Part shown: positions 1-12,200 of the stretch, piece after piece
Layout of the letters: each line of letters opens with the position of its first letter
Numbering within the stretch: the first letter of the stretch is position 1
Assembly (NCBI GenBank): GCA_036940085.1
Contig: JALLBK010000326.1
Span: forward strand, 1-26,708
Origin: Discostella pseudostelligera
Taxonomy: Eukaryota; Bacillariophyta; Thalassiosirophyceae; Thalassiosirales; Thalassiosiraceae
Reading direction: 5' to 3'
DNA: 26,708 nt
Program-made: the position numbers and the translations under genes
The notes under the pieces: generated by a model
The model's database searches: none
Told to the model about the DNA's origin: nothing
What the model saw: the letters and a program-made list of their open reading frames with translations, nothing else

Positions 1-1948
1 CCGATCGACATCGACACCAGCAACAGCAACATCCGCCGTTATCACCTGTTCGCGATGATAACACCGTCGCTAGCGGCGGCGGCGCCTGGTCAGTGGATGG
101 ATCGGTCTCAGTTACCGAGCGCATCATGAGTCGCATGAAATTGAACCTACCAAATTTTGGCAATATCCACTTTAAGAATAATCATCATCCACCAAGTCGC
201 AATGGTAGTTTTGGTGCACATACTAATAATGATGATATCTCGAGCATGGGCAGTACCGGCGGCGGTGGCGGTAGTTATCGACGCAGTGGCAGTGGACGAT
301 TAAGAGTGGGAAGATTACGGAGAAAGAGTGAATCGAAAAGTAATCCATTTGATTTTGATCGCAGCTACGAAGATCTTGGGGGAGGTAGTGTTGGAAGCGC
401 CTGTTCTAGGAGGAGAAGGAGCAGCTCATTCTCCAAGATGATGGCAAAAGCAAAAGGGTTTCGATCTCACAGCAAGGGTAGGCGAGACTCATCGTCAACG
501 AGTGCATCTGTGTTGACTAATTCATATACTGAAGGCTTGGTATTGAGAGGACGAACCGGTAGGAGGAGGGGGGTGGACGATGCAACAAGTCATGCAGACG
601 ATGATTCCAATTCATCACCATCCCCCATGGAATATTCATTGGCAGAATTACGTAGCATGCGCGAGGACTACTTGATCCAAATAATGAAACACGCGGGTGT
701 GCCATCGGAAGATTTGACGAATGCTATGCATCAAGCATCGTCTGCTGCATCTGCGGGCAACACCTCTCTGCCGCAAGATGAAATTGCTCGACGGACGAAG
801 AATGCATTGGTGGCATTGTTTGTCAATTCTGGCTGTGTCAAGTTGGTTTTGGAGAATGCGACAACCCCTAAGGAGAGGAATGAATCTTCAAATATGACAC
901 AGTCCAAACGACAAACCGCAACCCCGAATGATGACACTCTACCCAACTTGTCATCGAGCGCCACCACAGCCAGCGCAAAGAGTTCCGATTCCAAACGAAA
1001 ATCCAAATTAGAAAAGATTACCGAACTGAAGATAGAAAATGGGAATGTAAGGGCGGAGAACAAATCATTGAAAAAAATGGTCAAGAAGTTATTAGGACAG
1101 TTGGCGGTGGCGATTGAGGAGAGGGACAGTTCGAAGCAACAACCACAACACCAACACCAACAATCGGAGATATCGTTACTTCAGGAGGCCAATAATGCTG
1201 TTAGGAGTAGACCATCATTGCAAGGAAGTGTTGCATCGGATACATCGGGTAGTAATGCCACACAACCTACTCGGGCTGCTAGTGAAGGCGATGTCATAAC
1301 CTCCACTGATAGTGCTAGATCCTCGCGACGAAAATCAATCAGTTCCACCGAAACAACATCACCCTCTTCATCATCAGCCAAGACCATATCACAGTTGAAA
1401 CACCAGTTGAAAAAGGAAAGAGGGGCTCACACAGATACAAAATTCCGCCTGAAAGTAAGTCACTTTTTCGTCTCTCTTGCGTTTCATAATATCGCAACCA
1501 TTGACTCGTTTCGATCTCCTCACTTATTTGTCCTCTGAACCATTCAACTTCTCCGCCCTCTTCTTTCACAAAGACCGAAATTGACATTCTAACAAACGAA
1601 GTGAACGGACTCCAACGTGAACTTGGTCATTCCTTGGAATCCCTCGATGATGCCAACAAACAATCACGTGAATACAAAGAAGCGATGAACAGTCTGAAAC
1701 GCGAGTTGCGACATGCCACCAAGAAGGTGAAAGAGTTGTGTGCTGAGGCTGAGGCACGAGATAGACTGATTGAAACTTTCTCAAATATATTATTGAAGAG
1801 GATAGACGGTAGTAGTGATGGGGAAGAAGGTGGTACTGTTGGTTTGGAGGAAAATGAGGTAAAGATGGTAGAAAAATTGGTATTGGAACAGAAAGGGGAT
1901 TCGTCGGAAGTACTTGTACAGCAAGGATGTGCGCCAACTTTAGAATGA
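1..1948 (+). CDS. Ser-rich basic protein with C-terminal coiled coils, 5' partial, two exons visible
   Basis: The reading frame is open from base 3 with no stop, so the gene begins left of the window; the first in-frame ATG at 126 need not be the start. Exon 3-1454 joins exon 1574-1948 in phase 0 across a 119-base intron (donor GTAAGT at 1455, acceptor after CACAAAG). The join is supported because coiled-coil sequence continues on both sides. About 608 residues are visible. The N-terminal part is low complexity and rich in Ser, Gly, Arg and Lys, with basic clusters (bases 290-570) and one NPF motif near 345. A short ordered stretch at about 625-860 precedes a Lys/Glu/Leu heptad region at about 1005-1125. 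A Ser/Thr-rich linker follows, then a second coiled coil from about 1385 running through the intron into exon 2. I do not recognise the family. A cytoskeletal or scaffold role would be a guess. The gene is convergent with the next one. Confidence 0.75.
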
Positions 1949-2059
1949 CCTGACATATGGAATGGTATTACTGATGTATAAATAGTGTTGTATCCCACCG
2001 GCATTCCTCTAACCCGAACTTATCAATAGGTACGATGTATGTACAAGTTAGATATTATG

Positions 2060-2710
2060 TTATTGTATTGCTATGTTCTCTCGAGGTTGAAATGATCTCT
2101 GCGCTTCCTTCCGAACATTGGTATGTTGTTTCGCAAGATGTATCTCGGTAGGCAAATATTTCATTGTCGTAAACGTGACTAGTGCCATGCAGTAAAATGC
2201 AAGATACAGTTCAAATCCAGATATCGGTGCAAGCTTGGTTTCCGTTGATGATGCATCATCGACCGGTGGTGAGGACGCTGGCATTGCTTGGCAACAGCAA
2301 CAACTGCAGCAGCAAGTCGACATTGCAGTAGTCATTGTATTGAAACTCAGGTCCACATACTTTCTGACTCCGAATGAGTTATCATCATCGTCGAAGTCTT
2401 CGTCGTCATCGTCGGTCTCGCTTTCCGTCAAACTGGCGTCATGATCGTTTATCTGCTTTCCATCGCGAGGGAAAGTGAATCTCTGCTTATCCGTACATGA
2501 AGTAACCTGTGCATTCTCATCATCGGCATCATCCACCCAAAAGTCTTCATCATCGACAAAGAGTGACAAGACCTCGCCGTCATCATCTCGGTCGTCCTCA
2601 TCCGTCCACCAACTGCTGATGTCACTATCACAGACACTCTCCGATACGAGGAATCCGTCCTCGATGCAGATGTGAAACGAGATATCATCAAAGTCAATTA
2701 TCTCTGACAT
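2060..2710 (-). CDS. Acidic protein with a C-terminal hydrophobic segment, 216 aa, hypothetical
   Basis: This is a single-exon frame with its ATG at 2710-2708 in a good context (A at -3). The first half is strongly acidic, with long Asp/Glu runs and a WW pair near residue 34. A Cys cluster (CCCSCCCC) sits near residue 135. A hydrophobic stretch of about 20 residues (start FELYLAFYCMALV) follows near residue 170, then a basic tail of about 35 residues. The layout suggests a membrane protein with a large acidic cytosolic head and one C-terminal membrane segment, but this is inference. No family is recognised. It is convergent with the gene to its left (111 bases between stops) and divergent from the UBR gene, with which it shares an intergenic region of about 500 bases. 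It could be spurious, because acidic runs in repeat-rich DNA can stay open by chance, but the start context and non-repetitive C-terminus favour a real gene. Confidence 0.55.
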   Translation of the reverse strand: MSEIIDFDDISFHICIEDGFLVSESVCDSDISSWWTDEDDRDDDGEVLSLFVDDEDFWVDDADDENAQVTSCTDKQRFTFPRDGKQINDHDASLTESETDDDDEDFDDDDNSFGVRKYVDLSFNTMTTAMSTCCCSCCCCQAMPASSPPVDDASSTETKLAPISGFELYLAFYCMALVTFTTMKYLPTEIHLAKQHTNVRKEAQRSFQPRENIAIQ

Positions 2711-3213
2711 TGTCTTGTTTTATGTCAAGTAGATATGGTTGTTCGGAGACAAGATACCCAAAGAGATGGTATGGTTCAGATTATGGTCACCATGCACCAT
2801 GACGATGTTGTTTCCATGATGATGGCAATGCTGAATCACATGATGTCTCTCTCCGAGGTGACTCATCTCTCGGCGTCGCGGCCACCTGCATTCAAAAACA
2901 GGTCAGCAGTTCCCGCCAAATTCATAACTCAATTTCAATTTCCCGCGAACTATTGTATGTATTCCTTTGTCTAAGGATCTAACGCATCAGTCGAGTATTG
3001 TTCCTCTCTCGTATGTGTGTAGAGAAGTACCAAGACACATGTTACGTTAGGATTTTGAACTTTCTGGTGGGAGAAGGACGGACGGCCATTCCGCCGCCAC
3101 CGCACCGACACAACACAACATGCACAACCAAAGAGAAGCACACCACACACCATGACCATAACCATGGCCGACCGTGGATGGACCGGCCCAGTAGGTATTT
3201 ACACAGCCACACC
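2711..3213. other. Divergent intergenic region between the acidic protein gene and the UBR gene
   Basis: No convincing gene lies here. The + strand frame of the UBR gene is open back to about 2998 but has poor start contexts there. The region holds two E2F-like motifs (2910-2920 and 2939-2949) and a 21-codon upstream ORF (3152-3217), each listed separately. Both flanking genes could use it as a promoter. Confidence 0.6.
2910..2949. promoter_or_regulatory. Pair of E2F-like motifs
   Basis: TTCCCGCCAAA at 2910-2920 and TTTCCCGCGAA at 2939-2949 both fit the E2F/DP core (TTTSSCGC or its extended form TTCCCGCCAAA). They start 29 bases apart in the same orientation, about 265-305 bases upstream of the preferred UBR start and about 200-240 bases upstream of the acidic gene's ATG. 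E2F/DP factors are conserved in plants, animals and algae. Function at this site is inferred from motif fit only. Confidence 0.4.
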
Positions 3214-3217
3214 ATGA
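3152..3217 (+). promoter_or_regulatory. Upstream ORF (21 codons) overlapping the preferred UBR start as ATGA
   Basis: An ATG at 3152 (context ACC ATG A), with a second in-frame ATG at 3164, opens a 21-codon frame in a different phase from the UBR protein. Its TGA at 3215-3217 overlaps the UBR ATG at 3214 as ATGA. If translation of the big protein begins at 3214, this arrangement would favour termination-reinitiation control. It is meaningless if the true start is 3013 or 3178, where the uORF would lie inside the coding sequence. Confidence 0.3.
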
Positions 3218-6200
3218 ATACCAACAATGCCAATATGAATGATGATCCTCACCGAGCACGTCAGCTCCAACAACAGCAGGACAATGACAACAACAGCAAC
3301 AACATGCCGTCTCTCCCCGCCATGGCGGCGGCACAGGCGGCAATGGCGCATGTGCACCACCACCACCACGACGGCAACGACATTCTAGCCGCCGCGGCGG
3401 CGGCGGCTGCGGCACCACGAAGCCCCACCGAAGATATCCTCAACGATTTGCGCATGTCCCATTCTGACATTATTGCCAATCGATCTTCAAACCATGACCA
3501 TCATGATATAAATAACAACGACGACATTGACGACTCCCCTCCTGCCCCGGAGGCGGCACCACAGTTTTGGCAACGGGTGGTCCCCCCTCCCCCCGTAGTC
3601 TTGCGCGGACTGCTGATGCACCCTACCAATGAAAGTATCAGCATCAGCATCAATAACAGCAAAGAAATCGAGGTGATGAAACGACGAATGAAACTTAAAA
3701 AGAGGTCAGCCTTGGCCGCCGCAGGAGTTGGCTATCCCCTACCCGCATACTGTAATTTCGTCCCGGGGGGGATTGGCTACTATCATGCCTCGATGACGAT
3801 ACCAGAATCAAAAGTAGCAGCAACAGTAGCATTGAAGAAAAGCGAAGATGCTGACAATGACACCAATGAGGACGATGTGATGGTCCATTTATCATGCTTT
3901 TGTGACAATGGAATAGCTACCACTACTTCAGCTGCTGCAACAACCACGTCCAATGTTGCCTCTCCCAAAGCGTCCATGTCACGAAATGTCACTTCCCCAA
4001 AGAACAATTCGAACACTTTGGCCCGTCTAAAGATGGACAATTCTACTACTACCGACACTCACGCATCATCATCTTGTGGACGACCCGAAATAATCATCCG
4101 TCGTGCATTGCTTGCCGATATTACCTTGCGCAAGTATGCCCTCCACTCGTTGCGCCAAGCTGAGAAGAACATTTCCAATTACCTCAATACTAGCAGTAGC
4201 GGTAGCAGCAACAACAACAACAATGGCAGCAGCAAGTCACCATCATCACCCACGTTGGGACAACGTCTACCCTCCCTCTCTCACCTATCCCACTCGGCAT
4301 TAGTCAATCCATTAACGGCCGTATCGTCCACTCATGCCGTGCTTTGGGCAGAATCGATGATATTGGAATATATGGATGGTAGATTGGAAAGTCAGCTGCT
4401 TGGATCACCAACATCACCGCCAGCAACAGATGCAAGACTGTTGCTAATGAAAATGGAGTATGAGGAACAGATGAACCGAGACTTGCTCTGTTCTTCCACC
4501 TTTTCACTTGAGGAGGATGTGAAGGAGGAGGATGAGAATGAGAAGGCATCATCCTCACGAAGACTATTGCAACGTGCCATTGCATCAGCCTGGGCCCAAG
4601 AGGAGGCCATGACGGGTCGTATTCCCACGAACAATACTAGAGACAATTCATTAGTGATGGAATTACCAACCTTGAAGGGATTGCTCCAGGCTTGTTGGAG
4701 AGTGCAACGTGGAGAAGAAGTCGAGGAAGATGAGGATGACGATGCAATGAAACCCACCACCACCACTCCACGAGGATCTTCCTCATCAGGTTCCATAACC
4801 ACCACCGCTGCCAAAAATAATACCTTCACCGGATCACCCTGCGGATACGTCTTTCGTCGTGGCGATATTGCCTGGAATTGTCGCACCTGTCAAACCGACG
4901 CTACCTGTGTCCTATGTGACAATTGTTTCCGTGAGAGTGATCATGTCGGTCATGAGGTATTATTCCATCGAACGACACCCGGGGGTTGTTGCGATTGTGG
5001 TGATTTGGAGGCGTGGAATGTTAAGGGGATGTGTCCACGACATCGTCCTCCACCTCCTCAGGAAGTGGAGGAGGAGGAGGATGCTGAGGAAGACAAAGAG
5101 GAAGAGTTGGAGGAAGTGGAAGTGGTTGGCTATGGACAAGAACGATCTGCGGGAGGGAAACGTAGGAAGAAGAAGGAGGGCGACGTTACTATTCCCACAA
5201 TCGGAGGTGGTGGAGGAGGTATTGATGATGACTTTGAGGCCGTACGGGCCGCTCAACGGGCACGTCTCGATCACGAACGTCATGTCGATGGCATCCCAGC
5301 GAAAAATGTTACAGTGGGCAATGCCACACCCCGGCCACTACCCCCTCGACTTGCGGCCGCTCTTGCTACGGTGATTGCATCGACTATCCAATCCATCTTA
5401 ATCGGAGTGGAGGGATCTGCCATTGGTGCGGATGTATCGCAGTGGCGATTGCAGTGGGCCGATGAGATTTGCAAGATATGGAATGGGATTAGTGAAGATG
5501 AAGAGTATTATAGACGTGGTGCAGTGTTATGGGAACGATTGATTGATGAGAAACGACGATCGAAGATGAAGGATAATGAAATGATGGGGAGATCGACGCC
5601 GTCGTCGTCGTCGTCGTCTGCAATCATTGAGGAAGATATAGCCAACGAGATGGAAATCGAGAAGGATCGTCTTTGGGCCCATCCGCGTCACGTCCTCGAT
5701 TCACACAATGAACATTATGCCAGTGAACTCCCCCCAAATTACCAGTTGCTCTTACGATTGCATAATGATGACGTGCACACTTTTGAGGAGGTTATTAATG
5801 CACTACATTCCAAGAGTGATGGACCCATTCCAGTGCCCGTGGGGGGTAGGGGTAGCGTGGGAGAAGTTGGCGGGGCCGGAGTGACGGGGGACGAACTAAA
5901 GGCACTCTGCAACGCTGTAGCTGGTGCCAATGTGAACACCGTCGCACAATCCCATCGTCCCTTTGCGGAAGATCCCGACTCCACCCGACAGCAGCGTCGT
6001 GTCTACCGGACTTACAGTAGCAGCAATAGCAGCAGTGGAGGCAGCCGTGGTGGGGGTATCTCCTCGTCCCCCATCAGCAATTTAAGTCCTACCAACAACT
6101 CCATCGGTGGTACTAATATGTTAATGGTCGACGCAGAAGACACTCCGCTATCTCCCACGGGGTTGCAATTTGTATCCGAGGTGGATCCCTCAGCGGCACT

Positions 6201-9200
6201 CATCGCACCAATCGATGTGGCCACCGATCTGACACGAAAAGTAGATGCCGATGGGCAGGTGTCGGTTCGAGCGTACGAAACAATCAATGATGCTGGAATT
6301 GGTTTCTCAAGATTGCGCGAGAGTGCGGGGCTACATTGTGAAGTACTTACATCGGCACGTATCGAGAGCGAGGAGAGAGCGAAGGTATTGCTAGAATGGT
6401 TGGGGAGTTTGATTGGCTCTCATCCGGCTGTGAGTGCAATGATTGTTCAGTGTTTGGTGGATGTTACCGAGGGTGATGATGTGTTGTGCAGTGAGAGGAA
6501 TAACAAAACTTCGAGTATTCCTGGAAAATGTCGGGGAGTGGCGGGATGGCTGACACCGAAAATGATGCCGTGCTGGAGTGGCACATCTGAATTGTGGAGT
6601 GGCAAAGAGAGCAGGAACATTATCATCCCTGCGTGGAGAAGGAGGCTTGACGCATTTCCGCCATATTTGGAAAGTTCCTACTTGACACGCGAGGAGGGAC
6701 GAGAGTTATTTCGCCTGGGTATGATTTCAGAAGAATCGGATTCGTTCATTGATGCAACTGGTAAGTACTGATTTCAATTCGGCGTAATTGCACGCCAAGC
6801 ACCCCAACTCTCATGGATTTCATTTCCCCATTCCGTCGTCACACAGGGGCCGATCCTGCCTTCTACGCAAATGCCCCCTACAGTCTACCCGATGTCCGTT
6901 TGCGCAAATCGCCACATGCACTCTGGGGGGTTCTGCCCTCATCACACCTTGTTAAGAGCGATATAAATAGTGGCAACAAATCATTTACCCACCCTTTGTT
7001 GAGAAAGCTGTCTGAGAGAAGTTCCGCTATGATAGAATCAAGCCATGATGACTCTGTAGTATATCTCCGATCTAAGGTGTTTGTCGTCGATACTGACCTA
7101 CGCAAACACGAAGAGGCTGAATATCTAACCGCGGCACTCTTCCCACATAAATTGGCAGGGTTGAATCTAGTAAGCGGGGTGGGACACGTCGATCGACACG
7201 GTAGCGCGGACTATCACTATTTTGGTTCTCAGTCGTATGGAGGCATCACTACCATCGAACATTCCAGCCAGGTTGTTTCATGCAGCTCATTTGTAGCGCC
7301 TGCCTCACCATTGCTACTGCTACTATTGACGGATCCTTACTCTCCGAAACAATTACGCAGCTGTTTGCATCGATTGTTTTTGAGTTTATTGACGGATTCA
7401 AGGTTCAAGTCGCGGTTTGCAGCGTCGTTGGGTGCAGTAGTTTATCGACCAACCACAACTCTTTTCTGTGCTGGGATAGGTACTGAGGCTGATACTTTGC
7501 TATCATTTACGGTTCAGCTGTTTACTACAGGAAGTTTGGTCAAAGCCTTGGGAAACTTGGATGCCACTAAAGCACTATTGTCTCGCGAGGACAGAGTTAC
7601 GAACGAGTCAGAACTGGCTTGCATCTCGGCTCTTCCCATTGCACACTCTGTTGTGCGTAGCATCCACTCGAATATCATGGGCGCTACAAAAGAAGTTTCC
7701 AACGCTGTCCAGAACGAATTAGTGCACTCTGGCATGTGGGCGAGAGATTTTATGAGCACTGTTTCGTCTCCTATGCCGCCAGCATTGGTGTATCAATTCG
7801 GCTCGGAACATCCATTGAGTACGAGGCTGCCGTGTGCCCCCGACGATAAGTTTATCGATTCACGGTGTATGAAGCACAAGCGCTTACCACACCTACTACG
7901 CGACTTGGAGTACATATATGAAACTCCTGGCACTGCAGGAAAGCTATTGCGTCTCGGTCGGGTCTCTTCAACAAACCCCAACACACCATTGCCGTCTCCG
8001 ACGACAGGGGCAGACACGATGCTCGATTCAATAACACCAACGCCTTCATTCACTCTACAAAGTACTGCCATATACAACACTCTGGCAACATATGCCCCAA
8101 ACGCTCTGGAATTTTCAACCGTCTGGGTAAGGCTTTTGCGGTTGGGGCAGGGAATCGACTTGCAGAAGCGTAGGATAAGTGGAGGGCATGTTGAGTTTGA
8201 AGATGAACGATGGCTTAGTGCATACGGGTTAAGCTTGAATTTATCGAGCACAGGAGACGCCCTCTCTGAAAGCTTGTTTTCTGGTGTACATTACACTGCT
8301 GCCGATTATACTCCGCTATCCACGAACAGCAGCAACACACGATTAGCTAATCGTGAGGCGATCGGTGGCTTGTTTGCTGCTTACTTTCGTGAGATCAAAA
8401 TGTGGCTTTATCGAGAGGGATTGCTCGAGGCGGATCTGTCTCGGCCAGCAACACGAGAAGCAGGGGAGCTGGAAGCATTGCAAAGATCAACTCTCCATGT
8501 ATCTATATCGCAATTGGACGAGACATCTGTGAACAAAGTTGCAGAGGCCACGGGTGTTAGTATTGCACAGTCATGTGACGTGGCTTGTGAGCTGGGTGTG
8601 AAAAATCTACCAGAGGCCAAGCTTGCCCTTCTCGAAGCTGCGCTGTTACACGAAAGGACTAAGTTGAGCGTCAGTGCTCAGACATTTGGCGTCTCGTCTA
8701 GCCACGGTCCCGTGATGGGCGATTGGTTGAAAGTTCCCCACTCTCCTCTTGCAGGAGATGGCTTCTCATTTCACCTCCCACTTCACAGAGCGCTGGCACG
8801 GAGTATATTGTGCTATTGCTCTACCGTTGTCACGATGGAAGACCAGTTAGATACGCCAGATACTTGGTGGAGACTTCCCGTTTTGGATGACGATGACGAC
8901 TTTGCCTCTAATCTATCGACTAATGCTAGTTTCAAGCAAGATTCCCTGAGCGCGCTGGTGCGGATCTCTCACAAGTCATCCAATTTTCGAGTTGTTTGGT
9001 CGTCGGGCCCAGACTGTTCGTCGCCTGAGGCTCAATTGCGCAAATCGCGTGCGCGAATGATGTCAGCGCTACTGGCATCCACCAAAGTAGTTCATAGCCT
9101 TTGCGATCACCCACTTCGCTGCATTGCGGCATCACAGCAAATTGATCATCACATGTGGGCAAAGAATGGGGGTTCCACGGCAGGGATGTCCTTGAATTAC

Positions 9201-12200
9201 GGAAGTGTGCCCCTGTGTCGATCTCTGAGAGACCTTGACATCGCCATGGTGCAGCTCTCAGCCGCTGGTTTCAATGTCGGTTTGGGTGCCAGGCGAGTAT
9301 TTTCTCTACTAGTTAACCGATTTTCATTGGATGGTTATCTCTGCGATCCGGATCGCCGCCCTAGCTTTGACCGAGTGGGTTGGAGTTGGACCAAGCCACC
9401 GAGGATGCAGGAGCCAGAACATGCAGAGATGCTTTCCGAGTCGTTCTTCACAACAGTTTGTGTCATTGTTTCTGACTTGCCAGCTCCGCCTCCGAAGGCA
9501 GTGAATGACAACTCGGCGTTGCTTCAAAATTTGAGGCGCGAGCTATTGCATGCTCTTGCGGTCGAGCCGAGGTCGCATAGCGAAGCGATGCGCGCAGCAT
9601 CTGCGGCTGTTTCGCGTCGAGATGAGTTTGAAAGTGGATCAGGTGGAGCTTCCTTCCGCGCTGTTTTCACTGAAGTATTGCGCAGTATTGGTCAGCAAAG
9701 AAATCAAGGCTCCCGTGCTACCTCTGGGCCACCTACATTCGAGCTTAAGCCCGAGGGCAGTCACGAATACGATCCTTGCTTTTATCACCTGAGGAAGACG
9801 GAGCACCAACATGCAATGGACAACATTGCCCGCTTGCGGAGCCAAAAGCTTGGGACCTCGTCAAATAAATCAGCACAAACCAAGGTCATTCCTCTGGTAG
9901 CGAAGCCACCAACAGCTCATCCTCGCTTTCTTCCGGCTCGTTTAATGCTTCATTTACCATCCATGTACGCTGCCATTCGAAGATACCTCATGTATGTCCT
10001 GTTTAATGGGAGTTGGCTCCCACCTTCCAAGCCAGAGCCCGATGACATCATGACTATTACCCTTGATAGCGCAGGAGACGTTTCTGCTCCCAATTCTGGT
10101 AATGCTGCATATCAAAGAACTGCATCAACAATGTCAAGTCGAAGTACAACCTCCAGGATGTTATCCAACGCAAATACGCCCACATTCTCACCTGAAACTG
10201 TGGCCGCATCTTCCAAATCGTTCCTTGAAGTCCTTCATATCTTAACGCTTCAGGTACACACCCTTGAAGAGTGCAGCAGTTTGCACAAAATCTTGCCATC
10301 CTTAGATCATGAGCAAAAATTGTTATCATCAAGCATCAACATAAACTCATATCTTAGCCAGCTGGTTGCTGTGCCGAGCAGTTTGACTAATGTTTGGGCA
10401 TTGCAATCTGCAAATGCGGGGCCGTTACCATCAGAAGGAAGCGGTAAAAACCGCGGGTCAGTTCTCGGGTTACTGATTGCCTTGTACGAGCATAGAGATA
10501 ATGCGAAGAGCACTGGAGTGAGCCAAAAATCAGCGAATGATGATCACGGTGGGGCACGAGTACTTTCGGCGGATGGTTTGAAATGGCTTCTTCGACTTGT
10601 CAGTTCCCTCGTCGATGGAGCAGGAGACTTGTCAGTTGCATGTGACAGCGCAGTGACGGGGATTCCGATTCATTCCAAGTCTCCTTACACTCATACAAGT
10701 ATTGTTGATCCAGATTTAAGGGATGAAATTAGAGATATGCTTGCTAATCTGCCGGAATTGTGGCCTGGGAGAGAGACTGAGTCATCGACGGATGTTGGTG
10801 GTATCAGCGCAGCGAAGAAAAAGAGCGAAGAGGCTCAAAAGGCAGCCAAAGCGCGAGCCCTCATGAAGATGAAGAAGTTACAGAGTTCATTTGCAGCAAG
10901 CATTTCATCTCAATTCGATGATTCTGAGAAGAAGATTGCTGATGATGACGAAGAGAACCTCTGCATCATTTGTAGATGTGATGACGCCGATGGGGACAAT
11001 GGGCCAATGGGTTATCTTGGTCATGTTCAGAGGTCGCGAGTGACTCAGCTAGCATCAAAATCAACTCTCGGGGAAGCCAGATTTGCTTACAATGTTGACC
11101 TCGATTACTTGTACAGAGTTGTTGGAGACAAAGGGTGTCAGGTAAATTTTGACGTCTCTCATATGTCGAATCATTGGCTGTCATTATTTCTCATGATTTC
11201 TTTCTATTTGACAGCTTCGATCAACTGAGTCAATGGAATCTGCCCCTGTGGCCTTTCTACCGAGGGGCAGCATCGTGGAACTCTTGCAGTCAAAAATATC
11301 TCCGCAGCTTGGCTTGCGTTCACGTCGCGTCCTTGTTCGCCGCGTAGCTCCCATCAGCCTGGCGAGTAAAGATGATGAAGTTGCTCAAGGGTGGGCCAGT
11401 ATTCAATCTTGGCAAGGGTACAAAATACTAAGTCCATTATCTTCCCTCTGCTACACGAATACAAGATGGGGCTCCACTCGCCCCATCATCCGTCAATGTG
11501 GACACGCAGCTCATTTTCATTGTGTGGAAGCTCATTGCCTATCTTTGCATCAACGTGCTGCTGGGAATCAACCATTTGACGGCCGGTTTTCAGCAAATAT
11601 TGAGGATGGCGAATTTCTTTGCCCTTTGTGCAAGCAGTTGTCAAATATTTTGATTCCAGAGGACAAGCCGGCAGTGTCAAATGATGGTGTCTTGTTTCCT
11701 CAAACGTTGACATCTTCTGCATCCATGCGTGAAGGAAAAGAAGGATTCGAAATCATGAAGAATAATTTGATTTCATCTCCTGCTGACGTGACTATTATTC
11801 GCAACATTTTGACGAGGAAATCAGTAGTTTCCTTTTCGGGAGCACATTCAAAATACGATTTGGCAACGCAGCAGTTTGGGTCGAACCTATCGCAGGCCAT
11901 GCAACTATCTTCAGAAAAGGTTGGTAGCTTTCAGCTGCATCCAGCTTTGCGACGGTGGGATTTTGAGGACGATGACCAAGAAGAAAGTCCCCTTTTTCAA
12001 GCGAGTCCCCGCATCGGTAGCATTCTGCGCTTAATGCGCCGTCTATTCATTTCTTGGGCTGCAGTCGGTCACGGCGCTGAAGCATCTGAGGCATCGGGAA
12101 GATATTCGCGGCAAGAAGTGTTTGGTGAAGTTATTTACACGTCGACAGATCCGTGGAGTGATTATACCCGAAACGGAAGAGATTCTCACCCTATGATGTT

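Noticed and set aside
2735..2974. 79-codon + strand frame in the divergent promoter
   Set aside because: Met/His-rich from ATG/CAT-like repeats, no conserved feature, and it overlaps the E2F-like sites.
4392..4886. 164-codon - strand frame inside the UBR gene
   Set aside because: It lies fully opposite the confirmed UBR coding exon, and its Ser-rich content is the complement of acidic and Gly-rich codons.
4859..5374. 171-codon + strand frame inside the UBR gene
   Set aside because: It is a frame shadow of the UBR box region, where the main frame has a complete zinc-binding pattern.
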